64,000 nt of DNA from Osedax fenrisi. Its lineage: Eukaryota; Annelida; Polychaeta; Sabellida; Siboglinidae. The stretch spans positions 21,242,092 to 21,306,091 of the forward strand of contig OZ025242.1 of assembly GCA_964019155.1 (NCBI GenBank), written 5' to 3'. The position numbers and the translations under genes are program-made. The notes under the pieces are model-generated. The model made no database searches, was not told the DNA's origin, and saw only the letters and a program-made list of their open reading frames with translations. Shown one piece after another: positions 48,023 to 62,720 of the stretch; positions within the stretch are counted from its first letter, which is position 1; each line of letters starts with the position of its first letter.

Positions 48023-48030
<8 letters not shown>
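47640..48030. repeat. Dispersed repeat related to 28290-28700
   Basis: Shares GAAAATAATAAAGTTGGAGCG-like, TTTTGAAAAAATAATTA and TTTTGCATTGTCCACCAA with the 28 kb segment. It starts with an unusual GCGCGGG..CATGCGCGGTCATGCGC stretch. Confidence 0.75.
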
Positions 48031-48055
<25 letters not shown>

Positions 48056-48061
<6 letters not shown>

Positions 48062-48353
48062 TTTCAGATTTTTATTTTGAAATAAAATTTACATTAGTTC
48101 GTATAGAGCCCGTTTTTATATCTAAGTAATTTATCTAATAAATATATTATAATTATGCTTACATATTATTTAATAATAATTTATTATGATATAATAATTA
48201 TAATATAATTATAATTTTAATAATTGTGTACATGTGTTTTTAAAATGAGTATCCGAAAAATTCTTATATAAACATAATATAAAAATAAAAGACATATTTA
48301 TTTAATATAATGAAGATATTATATGATATAAATAATATATAGTTATTTTAAAA
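48056..48353. repeat. 300 bp direct repeat, copy 2
   Basis: Near-identical to 47268-47566. The two copies enclose the dispersed repeat and a (TA)n array. Confidence 0.9.
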
Positions 48354-48659
48354 TTTATAAATGAATATATAAATATATATTATGATAAATACAATTATAT
48401 TTTATAAATATGTAATAAAACAAAATATTTAATAAATACTCATTGTATAACATTGTTTTTCCAAATCATTTTGTTGCTAAAATTTGAAGAAAAAAATGAT
48501 TACGTAATAAATTAGAGTAATTAATGTATTTTAAAAAAATGTACTCAATATTATAGACAACTTTTTATCCTATATATAACCATTTAAGCGTTATTAAAAT
48601 GATCACAACCCACTTCTCGGCCACTACCATCTTCCTTCCCCTACAGTATACTAGTTTAA
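48354..48659. other. A+T-rich spacer, no gene seen
   Basis: Only a small, less A+T-rich phrase (CACTTCTCGGCCACTACCAT near 48611) stands out. Confidence 0.45.
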
Positions 48660-49024
48660 ACTTTATTTAGTCACCGAAAATTTATAAAAAATATAAATTA
48701 TCATAAACGATATATATCATTTATATAAATAAATAATGATCTCGAAATATTGGCTATTTATCTGAAATAAATTGGATACTTTGAATAAACTTTAAATTAT
48801 GTAATCTTAAATATTAAATATAGATGTATTTTAAATTTAAATGTATGTTCTTTCATAATATTTAGTTAATACAAATAATTATAATTCTAAATGTATCTAA
48901 TAACTAATAATTATAATAGAATCAATAATAATAAAGTAATTATAAGTTATTATTTAGTAATATATTTAATTTAAAAATGTTTATGTTTAGTATAATCATT
49001 ATTAATGTATATATATATATATCA

Positions 49025-49366
49025 AAGATTTTCCGAAGGAAAGATATAACACTTACGCGAAATCGTGTAATTCGAATTTTCAAATTAATATTTATATGAT
49101 GAAAACTAAGTGTTCATTACTAATATATAACAAACAAATATGATATTTATGTTTTAAATGCTATAAGTATATATTTAGTAAGTAAAAGTTAATTTATATT
49201 GCATGTAATTTAATAGAGCAATGAAAAAATTGTTGTATGCAAACAGAGCCGAACCTAAATCTATTTCAGTGATTTAGATACTGCTGCTAGCAGCGGCTGG
49301 GGATATTACTAAATTACGTTGCATGCATAGGGAGTGTTATATCTTTGCTTCGAAAAATCTTTGTAT
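49025..49366. mobile_element. MITE-like element in the right arm
   Basis: The ends CAAAGATTTTCCGAAGGAAA with GATATAACACT, and in reverse CAAAGATTTTTCGAAGCAAA with GATATAACACT, are inverted over about 31 bp with TATA on both sides, compatible with a TA target. ~340 bp, no coding. Confidence 0.65.
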
Positions 49367-50096
49367 ATATTATAATAAAATGTAAATAATTTTAAAATCA
49401 ATAATATCTTTATGCTATATACACATTAAACACATCTACATGTTGAATACATATTATACAATAAATATAATATATTATCAATACTATAATCTATATTATT
49501 ACACTAATATATAAAAACAATATAAATAAGCAATCACCCTTCACAAATATATTAGCCACATCCATATCGTTTATAATAATGTAACTTTGTCACTGTATTT
49601 TATTAAGATTTATTAACAACCTTATAAGGAATTTACATATACATATGTACACGTAATATTATTTAACCATATGATATTATTAAACCACGTGATATTTTCA
49701 TTACTATATATAACATAGTCTGTATTTTACCTGCATTAAGAATATAACACGTCAATAACTCACTGATTAAGGTACACTGTTATATTAGTATATTATTCTT
49801 AGATACATTAATTGTTTTTTATATAGTAATTCATATTAATATTAATTATGATATAATAACATACCTTATTATATATATATATACACCTTTCCTATTTGTA
49901 GGCCTACTATTAATAACTATGTTTATTTATTCCTATTCATTTTTCTGACTTGGAAGATATCTCGATAAGTTCATAAAACTTATATATCTATCTGGGGTTA
50001 TTCTCGTTTATTACGAATAACCAATCTGATTATTATTATATTATTTGAATACGTACCTGTTAAATATATTAAATAATACCGATAATATTGAACAGG

Positions 50097-50470
50097 ATGA
50101 GGTTATTACCCGTAGTGCTATTGTTGACGATAGCCTATTGTTGTGTGTATGCGAGTTCACAAGAAGAGGAGGACACGCAGGCTGAATCAGCAGGTCAGTG
50201 TTCATTAGTTATTATATAATAAATAATATCTTATTTATAATTTCATATTTCAGTTATATCATGTAATTTTATTTCATAAATTAATAAATTAAGTCAAAAT
50301 ATAATATTATAATTAAATTAAATGTAACAAACACTATAATACTATCACTAATAGTATACACTGAAGCACCAGAGAAATATGAAGATGATATTATAAAGGT
50401 AGGAGGAAATATAACTGAAGTTAAAGATGTTGAAAACAGTATACTTTCAAAGAGTTATTCCTACATATAC

Positions 50471-50520
<50 letters not shown>

Positions 50521-50691
50521 AATGTAACAGGTACCTATTGTGGACACTGCAGATATAAATCTTCTTCCAAGATACAAAGTCCATGTTATAGATATAGATA
50601 TGTGAGGTATACGGTTAGGATGCGATGAGGATATTGGTGGAGAAGATATTAGTGTAATAGGTCAGTATGTGACCTAGTTAGCATTGTTTAG
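50097..50691 (+). pseudogene. Second copy of the secreted Cys/Arg-rich peptide gene, disabled in exon 3
   Basis: Inverted-arm partner of 15340-14761. Exon 1 (50097-50193) keeps the same leader (MRLLPVVLLLTIAYCC), has one extra Glu codon, donor CAG|GTCAGT. Exon 2 (50355-50438) is almost unchanged; here an alternative donor AAG|GTAGGA after 44 nt is stronger. Exon 3 (50531-50691) keeps the acceptor GTAACAG, the same length and the first three Cys, but the fourth Cys codon is TGA (50626-50628) and a TAG follows nine codons on. Upstream of the stop most changes exchange Arg and Lys, suggesting past constraint on charge. Use of the 44 nt donor would change the frame of exon 3 and end early. Probably no functional six-Cys product; readthrough or a shorter peptide cannot be excluded. 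Confidence 0.65.
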
Positions 50692-51394
50692 GTGTTAGAC
50701 AGGTTAACCTGTTGTATAAACCTCTACATAGTTATACACGTGTCTCTTTAGCATATAGGACATCTTGTAATCATATTACATATTGATATGTATACGATAC
50801 ATAAATAATATCAAATATATTTAATATTATATAATAATTAAATTAGTTAATTAGTTAAATACAAATTATTATAAGTTAAAAATTAATATTTTAATTTGTA
50901 ATAAAAATTGGTAATTTTGTATTTTGAAATTGTCATAATATTAATTCTATTTTACTAAAATTATATAACAATAATACATGTAATATACTATATAATAATT
51001 ATATTAAACGATATAATAATGAACTGTTATATAATCATGTTATCCAATAGAACGAGATGGAGGAAGTATGTATATCGGTACTGTTGCCGGCCATCTGTTT
51101 TAAAGTACTATATAATTCGATATAGGAAATATATTGTCTGCTATAGAAGTGAGTAAATCATATATATATATATATATATTATTTTTATTTATTAAATTAA
51201 TTTAATAATATACTTCAACTCTTATACATATTATATATATATGCGTGTGTGTATATGGCATTTTATTTAATACATACGTAATATCATATACTATGTATGG
51301 AGGATTTTTTGGAAGTAATACAATATATTGTAAGCTATAATAATGAACATCATATGTATAACAATCATAATTTTGTTTATATTAGTTAAACTAA

Positions 51395-51541
51395 GATAAT
51401 AATATACACCATAATAATTATAGTAATACTTGAATATAATCTTGAATAAAATCGTGAATAATTTAATATACTAATATAATCATATTATTTTATTAATAGT
51501 ATTATACTTGTACTATATACAAAATAATATATTTACATAAC

Positions 51542-51583
<42 letters not shown>

Positions 51584-52310
51584 TTATTTATATGAATGTA
51601 TATACATTTCCAACTTTATATTACCATATGTTATGTATTCATTATATTAGTAATATACACATTGGTATATTATACATCGATCTAATAGTAAATATCTATA
51701 ATATATACAATAAAATATTAATAAATAAATAAATTAATACAGGATAAATATGAATGAAAATGAAAAGGAAAAGGATGCCTACTATTAATATAATATTATT
51801 TATTATATTTTATATTATAAATACATAATTGTATACTGATATTGATTATCTAAAATGTAATTAATTTATATTATATATTAAATACGCATAAATAATTATA
51901 TAATTTAATATATGTTATAAATTATTATAATAATATAATGTTAATCTTGAAAAAATATATTTATATTTTATATTCATTGAAATTACAATAAATATTAAAT
52001 GTATGCATTTTAATTATCACAATTATGTAACCTTTCAAAATCTGGCATAAATATATAATTATTATTATTGTTATCATCATCATCATATTTAGGCAATTCC
52101 GTGTTAACTATAGAAGAAATACTGATCATCAACATAATTACCCCTTTAATATTTAAATTACCCCATTAATCAAGCAGCAATCGTTTTATTTATAAATCTA
52201 ATAGAGATATATATTACTAGGTATCCAGAACTCTTAGTCATTTATGTAGTGTTAAATGTTTGTGTATACACAGTTATATTTTCTATGGATAAGTTGAATA
52301 GTGCATCAGA
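51395..52310. repeat. Repeat X, third copy (inverted)
   Basis: Reverse of 13127-14071, with (TA)n at about 51546-51582. Confidence 0.85.
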
Positions 52311-52312
52311 TA

Positions 52313-52541
52313 CGTAGATATTAGGATGAGGGTTCAATCCCTGCCCGGACGAATAAAATAGGTATTAAAATACTCTTTAGAAGTGATCTTGTATAATTGT
52401 GTATACATAAATGATCGCTTCTCGATAAAACCATCGATACATTAACATAAGAGCGGCTATGCAGGGATATTAGAGCCATTTGGCTATAAGTGTAAACCTT
52501 CATTTAAGTTCCTGGATGGGATGAAAGGAATCCACCGAAAT
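52313..52541 (+). mobile_element. tRNA-derived SINE, 5'-truncated (right arm copy)
   Basis: Starts with a B-box region GAGGGTTCAATCCCTGCCCG and ends TTCCTGGATGGGATGAAAGG then AATCCACCGA. Better preserved than the left-arm copy. Confidence 0.68.
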
Positions 52542-52544
52542 AAA

Positions 52545-53225
52545 AATGTAATTATATAATTAAGTTATAATTATAGCGAACAAAGTATATTTGCAAAATA
52601 ATACATATACAATATAATGGATTTATAGTATATGTATTGGTATATAAATTAATTCTGAGATTTGAAAGAATATAAAATATATAAAAGAATAATATATAAT
52701 CGGATTCTGTTTGAATTGTAATTTATTATAATGAATAATATAGCTATGTGTATTAGATATATATGATATTTAATTAATACAACAATTATAAATTATTTAT
52801 ATATATAATTACTTACTTGCATTACATACATAATTAAAATATATAATTAAAAAAAATGTAATGCTAATATATAATACTGTGAATATATTGTATACAAAAA
52901 TATTTTAATTAATATTAGTAGAAATTAAAATAAATAAAACATTACATTTTCAATAATTAAAATTTTTGTATTTAAATTAATATTTTTTTTTACAAAATTT
53001 TAAATTGATAATAAATTAAAAAGTAATAATATTAATCAATTTAATTAAGTAAACATTTGTATATTTATTTTTTATTTATTACCAATACTTTATTATTTAA
53101 ATAATTATATATTTTAAGAGACATTTATTTTTAATACTATTTTAATAACATATGTTATATATAGTTATTATGATATTTCGACAACATATATTGCCTATAA
53201 ATAATTGAATATATTTTAATTTATA
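52545..53225. other. A+T-rich DNA, no gene seen
   Basis: Reverse of 12216-12904, with nothing recognisable. Confidence 0.55.
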
Positions 53226-54010
53226 TAAACTAACCTCATTCAATCTTGTTCAACACGTCACATCCCCCACCCATGTCCATGGTAACACTTTAGACCTAAT
53301 AATGTCCCCAAAAACTAATAAAATTGTATCTGACCATTCCATTGGACCACTCTTCTCCAACCACTTCTTCATATTCCTTACCCTTATTCACCCCAAACCC
53401 ACCAGACCCCTCACTACCAGAATCTCACGCAAACTACACAGCCTCCCCTTCCTGCTTTATCTCCGATCTTTCTTCCCTTCCAACCTCAACTTCTGCTGAA
53501 CTCCGTACATTTTTCTCCTCCACCCTCAATTAATACGTACCCTAATTCACTAAAACCTCCATCACACGCCCTGAATCATCCAGTTATACTATATCTCTAC
53601 TTAAACAAAAGCAAATCCTTCGCAAAGCCGAAAAATCGTATCTCAAACACCTTCCCCTACTTTACTTGCATACTAAAATAACCTCAAAATCTCCACCGAA
53701 AAGCTATTTATACTGCCAAAGCCTCTCACATCACCCACAAATTTGATAAACTCGATAATGACAGTAAGTCCATACACATACTTTCTGCTCAACTGCTTGG
53801 TCGTTCACTTAAACCCCCTCTTCCACTCCCCACTATCTTTTAAAGGGCTTCAAAATAATATGCCTATTTTCTCTTTTTGTTGCCCATGTCAGATCTTTCT
53901 GTATGTTTTCCTTTTATATTATTGTGTGTCTTGTCTTTATAGTTTTTGTTTTCTTTGTAGTTTTTCTTTATTTCTCTTAATAGTTTATAATCCGTTTTAA
54001 ATAAAGTGTT
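53226..54010 (+). pseudogene. L2-like LINE fragment (right arm copy)
   Basis: Frames read LVQHVTSPTHVHGNTLDLIM, SPKTNKIVSDHSIGPL, HPKPTRPLTTRISRKLHSLP and, after a break, SAELRTFFSSTLN. Same endonuclease-end and linker fragment as 12215-11461, in mirror position and with different breaks. Confidence 0.65.
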
Positions 54011-54203
54011 TCTAATACACTAATAATAAAATAATAATATATATATATACACATATACATATACACATATACATATACATATACATTAATACATACATAT
54101 ATAAATATATATACTCATACATATTTTTACATATAAATTAATTCTGGTTATTAATTATTTTATTATTGTGTCAATTTTTCACATATATATAAATAAATTT
54201 AAT

Positions 54204-56330
54204 TTATTGATAATTTATTGATTCAATGAGTATATTTTTATATTGATTTTTATTTTTTATATTTTTGATATTATTAAGTAGATTATTACATAATTTAGAT
54301 CCGGTTATTTGAATGCTATTTATTAATTGTGTTGATTTTGAAAATGGTATTTTGTAAGAAGGTTTATTTCTTGATTTATATTTATTTTCATATTTTATGT
54401 GTACACTGCCCAGCAATCAACTTACATCAAAACTTAAGTTGAACTTAAGTTATAATGTAAGTTGAACTTAAGTTTATCGACTTAAGTTGAACTTAAGTGA
54501 ACTTAAGTTGTGATGTAAGTTTTTTATATTAATTTAAATTTAAGTAGTATTATCAATATACTATAATAAACTTTAGTAGAACATAATATATAAAATAAAA
54601 AATGTAGTTTCCATGGATTAAAGGTAATTTATATTTTAATATAAGATTATTATTATGAAGATTGTAAATATATATCAAGGTATTTAACGTTATAAGACTA
54701 TTAAATTTTAATATTGTATTTGTTGAAAATATATTATCAGTATGTTCATAAAAGTTTTTGGTTTTATTTATTATTCTTATGATTTTTTTTGTGTTATATT
54801 TAGTCATGATTTATTACTCTTGTAAATATGTCCCCATATGATATTTCCATACATTATATGTGGAAGAAATAGTCTATTATATATAGTTGAAAGTGGTTTA
54901 GTATTAAATATTTAGATAATTTATTAATTGAATATAATATTTTAGATAATGTATTATTAATTGTTTTATATGATTTTTAAAATTAAGATTCTTATCAATT
55001 ATAATTCCAAGGTATTTATATCTCTTTAACAGATTGGCATGGATCCGTTGTGATAATAGATTTTTTGAATATGAAAAAAGATTATTATACAACGTTTATT
55101 TTAAATTTAAATAAGAATACTCTTTACAACATTATTGAATTTCATTGAGGATTATTTAATAGTTATAATTTATAATAATAATTATTATATAGAGTTAGCT
55201 CTTATGGCGTATACATGATGGATACAGTATGAAATCTGATAGAATTCACGAGTTTATAATGGCTTAAGTTTTTAGAAGATTGGCATGGCAGACTTCTTTA
55301 TATGAAATGTTAGATAACAAAATAATTATATAATAAAATTAAGTTTTTTAAGTTGAGAAAGAATAATTTTTTAAAAAGATATATAATATTCGATAATGTA
55401 ATACATACAAAAATAATATGTAATGAATAATTAAGTTTATTATCAAGACTAATATCTATACATGTATAATAGTTTAATAATTCAATATCCACATTATTTA
55501 TTTTTATACTATTCATAATAATTTTATTGAAATAAGGCAATATTTATCTATGTTCAATTTTAGGTTATTATGAGTGAATCAATGAACAAGTTTACCTACA
55601 TATAACTTCATATTTTCACTTATTTCATAATCAGAATTAGCATATATAGATAGTGATGTGTCATCAGCATATGCATTATGTTTGGAAAAAATAAAATGTT
55701 GTAAATTTATATGAGATACTGTGGTGTTAGATTTTTCTATGAAATCATATTGATTACTATTTATAATTTTATTTTTAATTATGAAATCTCGCATTCTATT
55801 ATAAATAATGTTTTCAAATATTATTCCTATTTGCGATAATATCGAAAGAGGTTTATAATTTATTATTTTATTACTGTCATTACCTTTATACATGTACTTT
55901 TATTCAACATAAACAATTACATGTCAATGAACAATTATAATACCATTAAATATATATATATAAACAAGATATGTAAATAATATATTAATACTTTAACAAA
56001 TATATTTAGTGAGTTTTCAAAACCAACATTATAAATTTGTTCGAGACTTTATGAGGATTAATTTTTTCATTTATAATACAATTACAGGTTATATTTTTAT
56101 TATTTTTATTATTTATATAGGTTTTATAATTTTGTTAGGAAGGATTAGTTTAACCAAACATACATTATAAAGATGGCACAAAGGAATTGATATCGTGTAT
56201 ATTATATTTTTTATTAAATCCATATCCCAATTATTTATATCTTTTGATTTTTGTTATTTCATTTTATGTGTAATATTGATAATTTCATAAATTGTAATAG
56301 AAACAAAATATAAACATTTATCAATGTAAG
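54204..56330 (-). pseudogene. LINE-B relic (right arm copy)
   Basis: Inverse of the left-arm LINE-B. Readable pieces: YKGNDSNKIINYKPLSILSQ and NQYDFIEKSNTTVSHIN with an in-frame YADDTSLSIYANSDYEI (55893-55579; here joined by an internal deletion of the catalytic Asp block), INNVDIELLNYYTCIDISLD (55480), KYLGIIIDKNLNFKNHIK (about 55024), KKIIRIINKTKNFYEHTD (54790) and SIQITGSKLCNNLLNNI (about 54305). It contains a series of TTAAGTTGAACTTAAGT repeats near 54425-54510 not present at this length on the left. Confidence 0.78.
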
Positions 56331-56382
56331 GAACATTTTGTAAACAAATAATTCATATCATTATTTATAATAGAGTTATTAA

Positions 56383-56926
56383 GTGAATTACCTATTTCTG
56401 AAAAAAAAACTATTAAACTCTTCATATTGGTTTTTCAATGATAATTCTCTAAATCATATATTTCAAAATAATTTATATAAACAAACTGTAGATAATCTCG
56501 ATAATGATTTCAATTCTAGCTATAGTATTCTTTATCATCATAAAAAACAAATTAATAATAGTATAAATAATCAATATAACTATGATAGTATACCAAACGA
56601 AATACACACGAATAATAATATATCCATCAAACACTTTAAATCACGTAGTCTGATAAAATATTGACATATTGATATATAAGGTTGATTACTCTGATATATT
56701 ATATGTTACCAAGACAAATTCTAGAACACGTGGCCATGACTTAAAAATCCTGGCTAGTAAGTCACGAACAAATGTTCACATGAATTACCTAAATAATCGT
56801 ATCATAAATATATGGAACAATCTTGATTATGAAACAGTTCATTCTCCATTTTTGAACTGTTTCAAATCCCGTATAAATAAAATTAATTTTAATAGATACT
56901 TATCTATTATGCGATCTATCACTTAA
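56383..56926 (+). pseudogene. LINE coding fragments: linker and C-terminal end
   Basis: 56383-56664 reads HIFQNNLYKQTVDNLD and SSYSILYHHKKQ (partner of 8826-8596). 56669-56926 reads DILYVTKTNSRTRGHDLKIL, NYLNNRIINIWNNLDYETVH and NCFKSRINKINFNRYLSI, ending in TAA. The second frame is the typical C-terminus of a CR1/Jockey-like LINE (RGH.LKL..nRvInaWN.L). It is followed by a 3' UTR and a TTCAA/AAT tail. Confidence 0.65.
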
Positions 56927-57193
56927 TTTATTGTCATTTTTATTATTATCTTATAGCATGTAACCGTTCCATGTAATTCGTAAATTCAATATCTTTATAT
57001 AAGATATATCATGTCAATATTATCTAATTTTATTTTTGATCTTATGTATTGTGAACGTTTGATATTTATTTTATATATATTAATTTGATTAAATTACTTA
57101 TTTCCTATTGTTAATTTAAAGGTTTACTGTATACTTTAATATTTATATTTATGAATTATCATGAATAAAATTCAATTCAATTCAATTCAATTC

Positions 57194-59640
<2,447 letters not shown>

Positions 59641-59764
59641 TGCTTTAAAGTATATGATGGATATATTATAATAGTATACGAATAGTATACTATTCGTGTG
59701 TAGGTATATATGTAAACTCACTAAATATATTTGTTAAAGTATTAATATATTATTTACAAATATT

Positions 59765-59813
<49 letters not shown>

Positions 59814-61700
59814 TACATGTATAAAGGTAATGACAGAAATAAAATAATAAATTATAAACCTCTTTCGTTATTATCGCAAATAGGAATAATATTTGAAAAA
59901 ATTATTTATAATATAATGCGAGATTTCATAATTAAAAATACAATTATAAATAGTAATCAATATGGTTTCATAGAAAAATCTAACACCACAGTATCTCATA
60001 TAAATGTACAACATTTTATTTTTTCCTAACATAATGCAAATAAAAAAATAGCTATTGTATTTTTTGATCTCAAAAAGATATTTGTTGTTGTAGATCATTC
60101 AATGTTTCTAAAGAAATTGGAAAACTGTGGACTTAGGTCAAATAATTTTCTAAAAAGTTATTTACTAGATAGAAAAATCATAACAAAAATTAATAATACG
60201 AACGATACATGATGTTATAATATATGATATTCCTTAAGTATCAGTTTTAGTCCCTTTATTTTTTATTATTGTTATAAATGATATATTAATATTTTCAACG
60301 ATAATGATAACATAAATTTAAATTAATATGCTGATGACACATCACTATCTATATATGCTAATTCTGATTATGAAATAAGTGAAAATATGAAGTTATATGT
60401 AGGTAAACTTGTTAATTGATTCACTCATAATAACCTAAAATTGAACATAGATAAATATTGCCTTATTTCAATAAAATTATTATGAATAGTATAAAAATAA
60501 ATAATGTGGATATTGAATTATTAAACTATTATACATTTTTAGATATTACTCTTGATAATAAACTTAATTATTCATTACATATTATTTTTGTATGTATTAA
60601 ATTATCGAATATTATATATCTTTTTAAAAAATTATTCTTTCTCAACTTAAAAAACTTAATTTTATTATATAATTATTTTGTTATCTATCATATAAAGAAG
60701 TCTGCCATGCAAATCTTCTAAAAACTTAAGCCATTATAAACTCGTGAATTCTATCAGATTTCATACTGCATGTCATGTATACGCCATAAGAGCTAACTCT
60801 ATATAATAATTATTATTATAAAATATAACTATTAAATAATCCTCAATGAAATTCAATAATGTTGTAAAGAGTATTCTTATTTAAATTTAAAATAAACATT
60901 GTATAATAATCTTTTTTCATATTCAAAAATCTATTATCACAACGGATTCATGCCAATCTGTTAAAGAGATATAAATACCTTGGAATTATAATTGATAAGA
61001 ATCATAATTTTAAAAATCATATGAAACAATTAATAATACATTATCTAAAATATTATATTCAATTAATAAATTATCTAAATATATTAATACTAAACCACTT
61101 TCAACTATATATAATAGACTATTTCTTCCACATCTAATGTATGGAAATATCATATGGGGACATATTTACAAGAGTAATAAATCATGACTAAATCTAACAC
61201 AAAAAAAATCATAAGAATAATAAATAAAACCAAAAACTTTTATGAACATACTAATAATAAATTTTCAACAAATACAATATTAAAATTTAATAGTCTTATA
61301 ACGTTATTTAAATACCTTGATATATATGTACGATCTTCATAATAATAATATTATATTAAAATATAAATTACCTTTAAATTTATCCATGGATACTACATTT
61401 TTTATTTTATATATTATGTTCTACCAAAGTTGATTATAGTATATTAATAATAATGCTTACATTTAAATTAATATAAAAAACTTACATCACAACTTAAGTT
61501 CAACTTAAGTTTTGATGTAAGTTGAATGCTGGGCAGTGTACACATAAAATATGAAAATAAATATAAATCAAGAAATAAACCTTCTTACAAAATACCATTT
61601 TCAAAATCAACACAATTAATAAATAGCATTCAAATAACCGGATCTAAATTATGGAATAATCTACCTAATAATATCAAAAATATAAAAAATAAAAATTAAT
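59641..61700 (+). pseudogene. LINE-B relic (third, direct copy)
   Basis: Follows the left-arm LINE-B nearly base for base: MYKGNDRNKIINYKPLSLLS (59817), NQYGFIEKSNTTVSHI, YADDTSLSIYANSDYEI (about 60327-60377), INNVDIELLNYYTFLDITLD (60500), KYLGIIIDK (60970), KKIIRIINKTKNF (61200) and IQITGSKLWNNLPNNI (about 61630). It lacks about 600 bp present on the left between 8645 and 9250. A (TA)n array is at 59767-59809. Not functional. Confidence 0.8.
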
Positions 61701-61930
61701 AAATTAAATTTATTTATATATATGTGAAAAATTGACACAATAATAAAATAATTAATAACCAGAATTAATTTATATATAAAAATATGTATGAGTATATATA
61801 TATGTATATATGTGTATATTAATGTATATGTATATGTGTATATGTATATGTGTATATATATATATATATTATTATTTTATTATTAGTGTATTAGAAAAAC
61901 TTTATTTAAAACGGATTATAAACTATTAAG
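61701..61930. other. LINE-B 3' flank (direct copy)
   Basis: TATATGTGTA low complexity then TATTAGAAAAACTTTATTTA and AAACGGATTATAAACTATTA, as at 11430-11465. Similarity to the left flank stops at about 61930, where the GTGTACACACCG repeat begins. Confidence 0.65.
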
Positions 61931-62212
61931 GGGTGTACACACCGCGAGCAACGAGTGCCGGCACTCGGTGCTAGCACTCGTTGCCAGCAAGTGCTAGCAA
62001 CAATTATGTTAGGGTGTACAGTGTGAGTAATACACTGTACACACCGCGAGCACAATTTGTGCTAGCATATATTATGCTAGCACAATTTATGCTAGCACAA
62101 ATTATTTAGGGTGTACACACCGCGAGCAACGAGTACTAGCATCACAGAGCTAGAGAGAAAGGCTTTCTATCTAGTTATGTGGCTAGCACTCATTGCCAGA
62201 ATTATGCTAGCA
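61931..62212. repeat. GTGTACACACCGCGAGCA / GCTAGCA repeat cluster
   Basis: GTGTACACACCGCGAGCA or CTGTACACACCGCGAGCA occurs three times (near 61933, 62035 and 62111). The palindrome-cored TGCTAGCA(C/A) occurs at least six times between 61969 and 62212, partly as TTATGCTAGCACAA. The density of C and G is unlike the flanks. Subterminal repeats of a DNA transposon are the likeliest explanation. No ORF is supported. Confidence 0.75.
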
Positions 62213-62324
62213 AACATTATATATATATATATATATAATTATATACATATACTTATATTATTATATTATATATATATATATATACTTATATTATTATAAT
62301 ATATATATATACATATTATTATAA

Positions 62325-62374
<50 letters not shown>

Positions 62375-62481
62375 ATAATATAAATATATATATGATTATA
62401 ATTATAATATAATATAATATATATAATATATATATAATAATTATATATAATTATATATATATAATATATATATGTATTATA

Positions 62482-62527
<46 letters not shown>

Positions 62528-62720
62528 TTATATTATTATATTATATATATTTATATATATATATATACTTATATTATTATATTATATATATTTATATATA
62601 TATATATTATATATATTATATTATATTATAATTATAATCATATAATATATATATAATACTTATATATAATTATATATATAATATATATATGTATTATATA
62701 TATATATAGATATATAATAT
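62213..62720. repeat. Long (TA)n-rich tract with higher-order units
   Basis: About 500 bp of TA with recurring ACTTATATTATTATATTATA units (62250, 62278, 62526 and 62568). Confidence 0.85.

Larger units (their letters stand above)
48660..56662. repeat. Right arm of the large inverted repeat
   Basis: Inverse of 8545-16312. Inner edge near TTTAAACTTTATTTAGTC; outer edge near CACGTAGTCTGATAAAATA (56642-56660). It holds, in mirrored order, the peptide gene, repeat X, the SINE, the L2-like fragment, LINE-B and the LINE linker fragment. It also carries the MITE at 49025, absent from the left arm. Confidence 0.9.
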
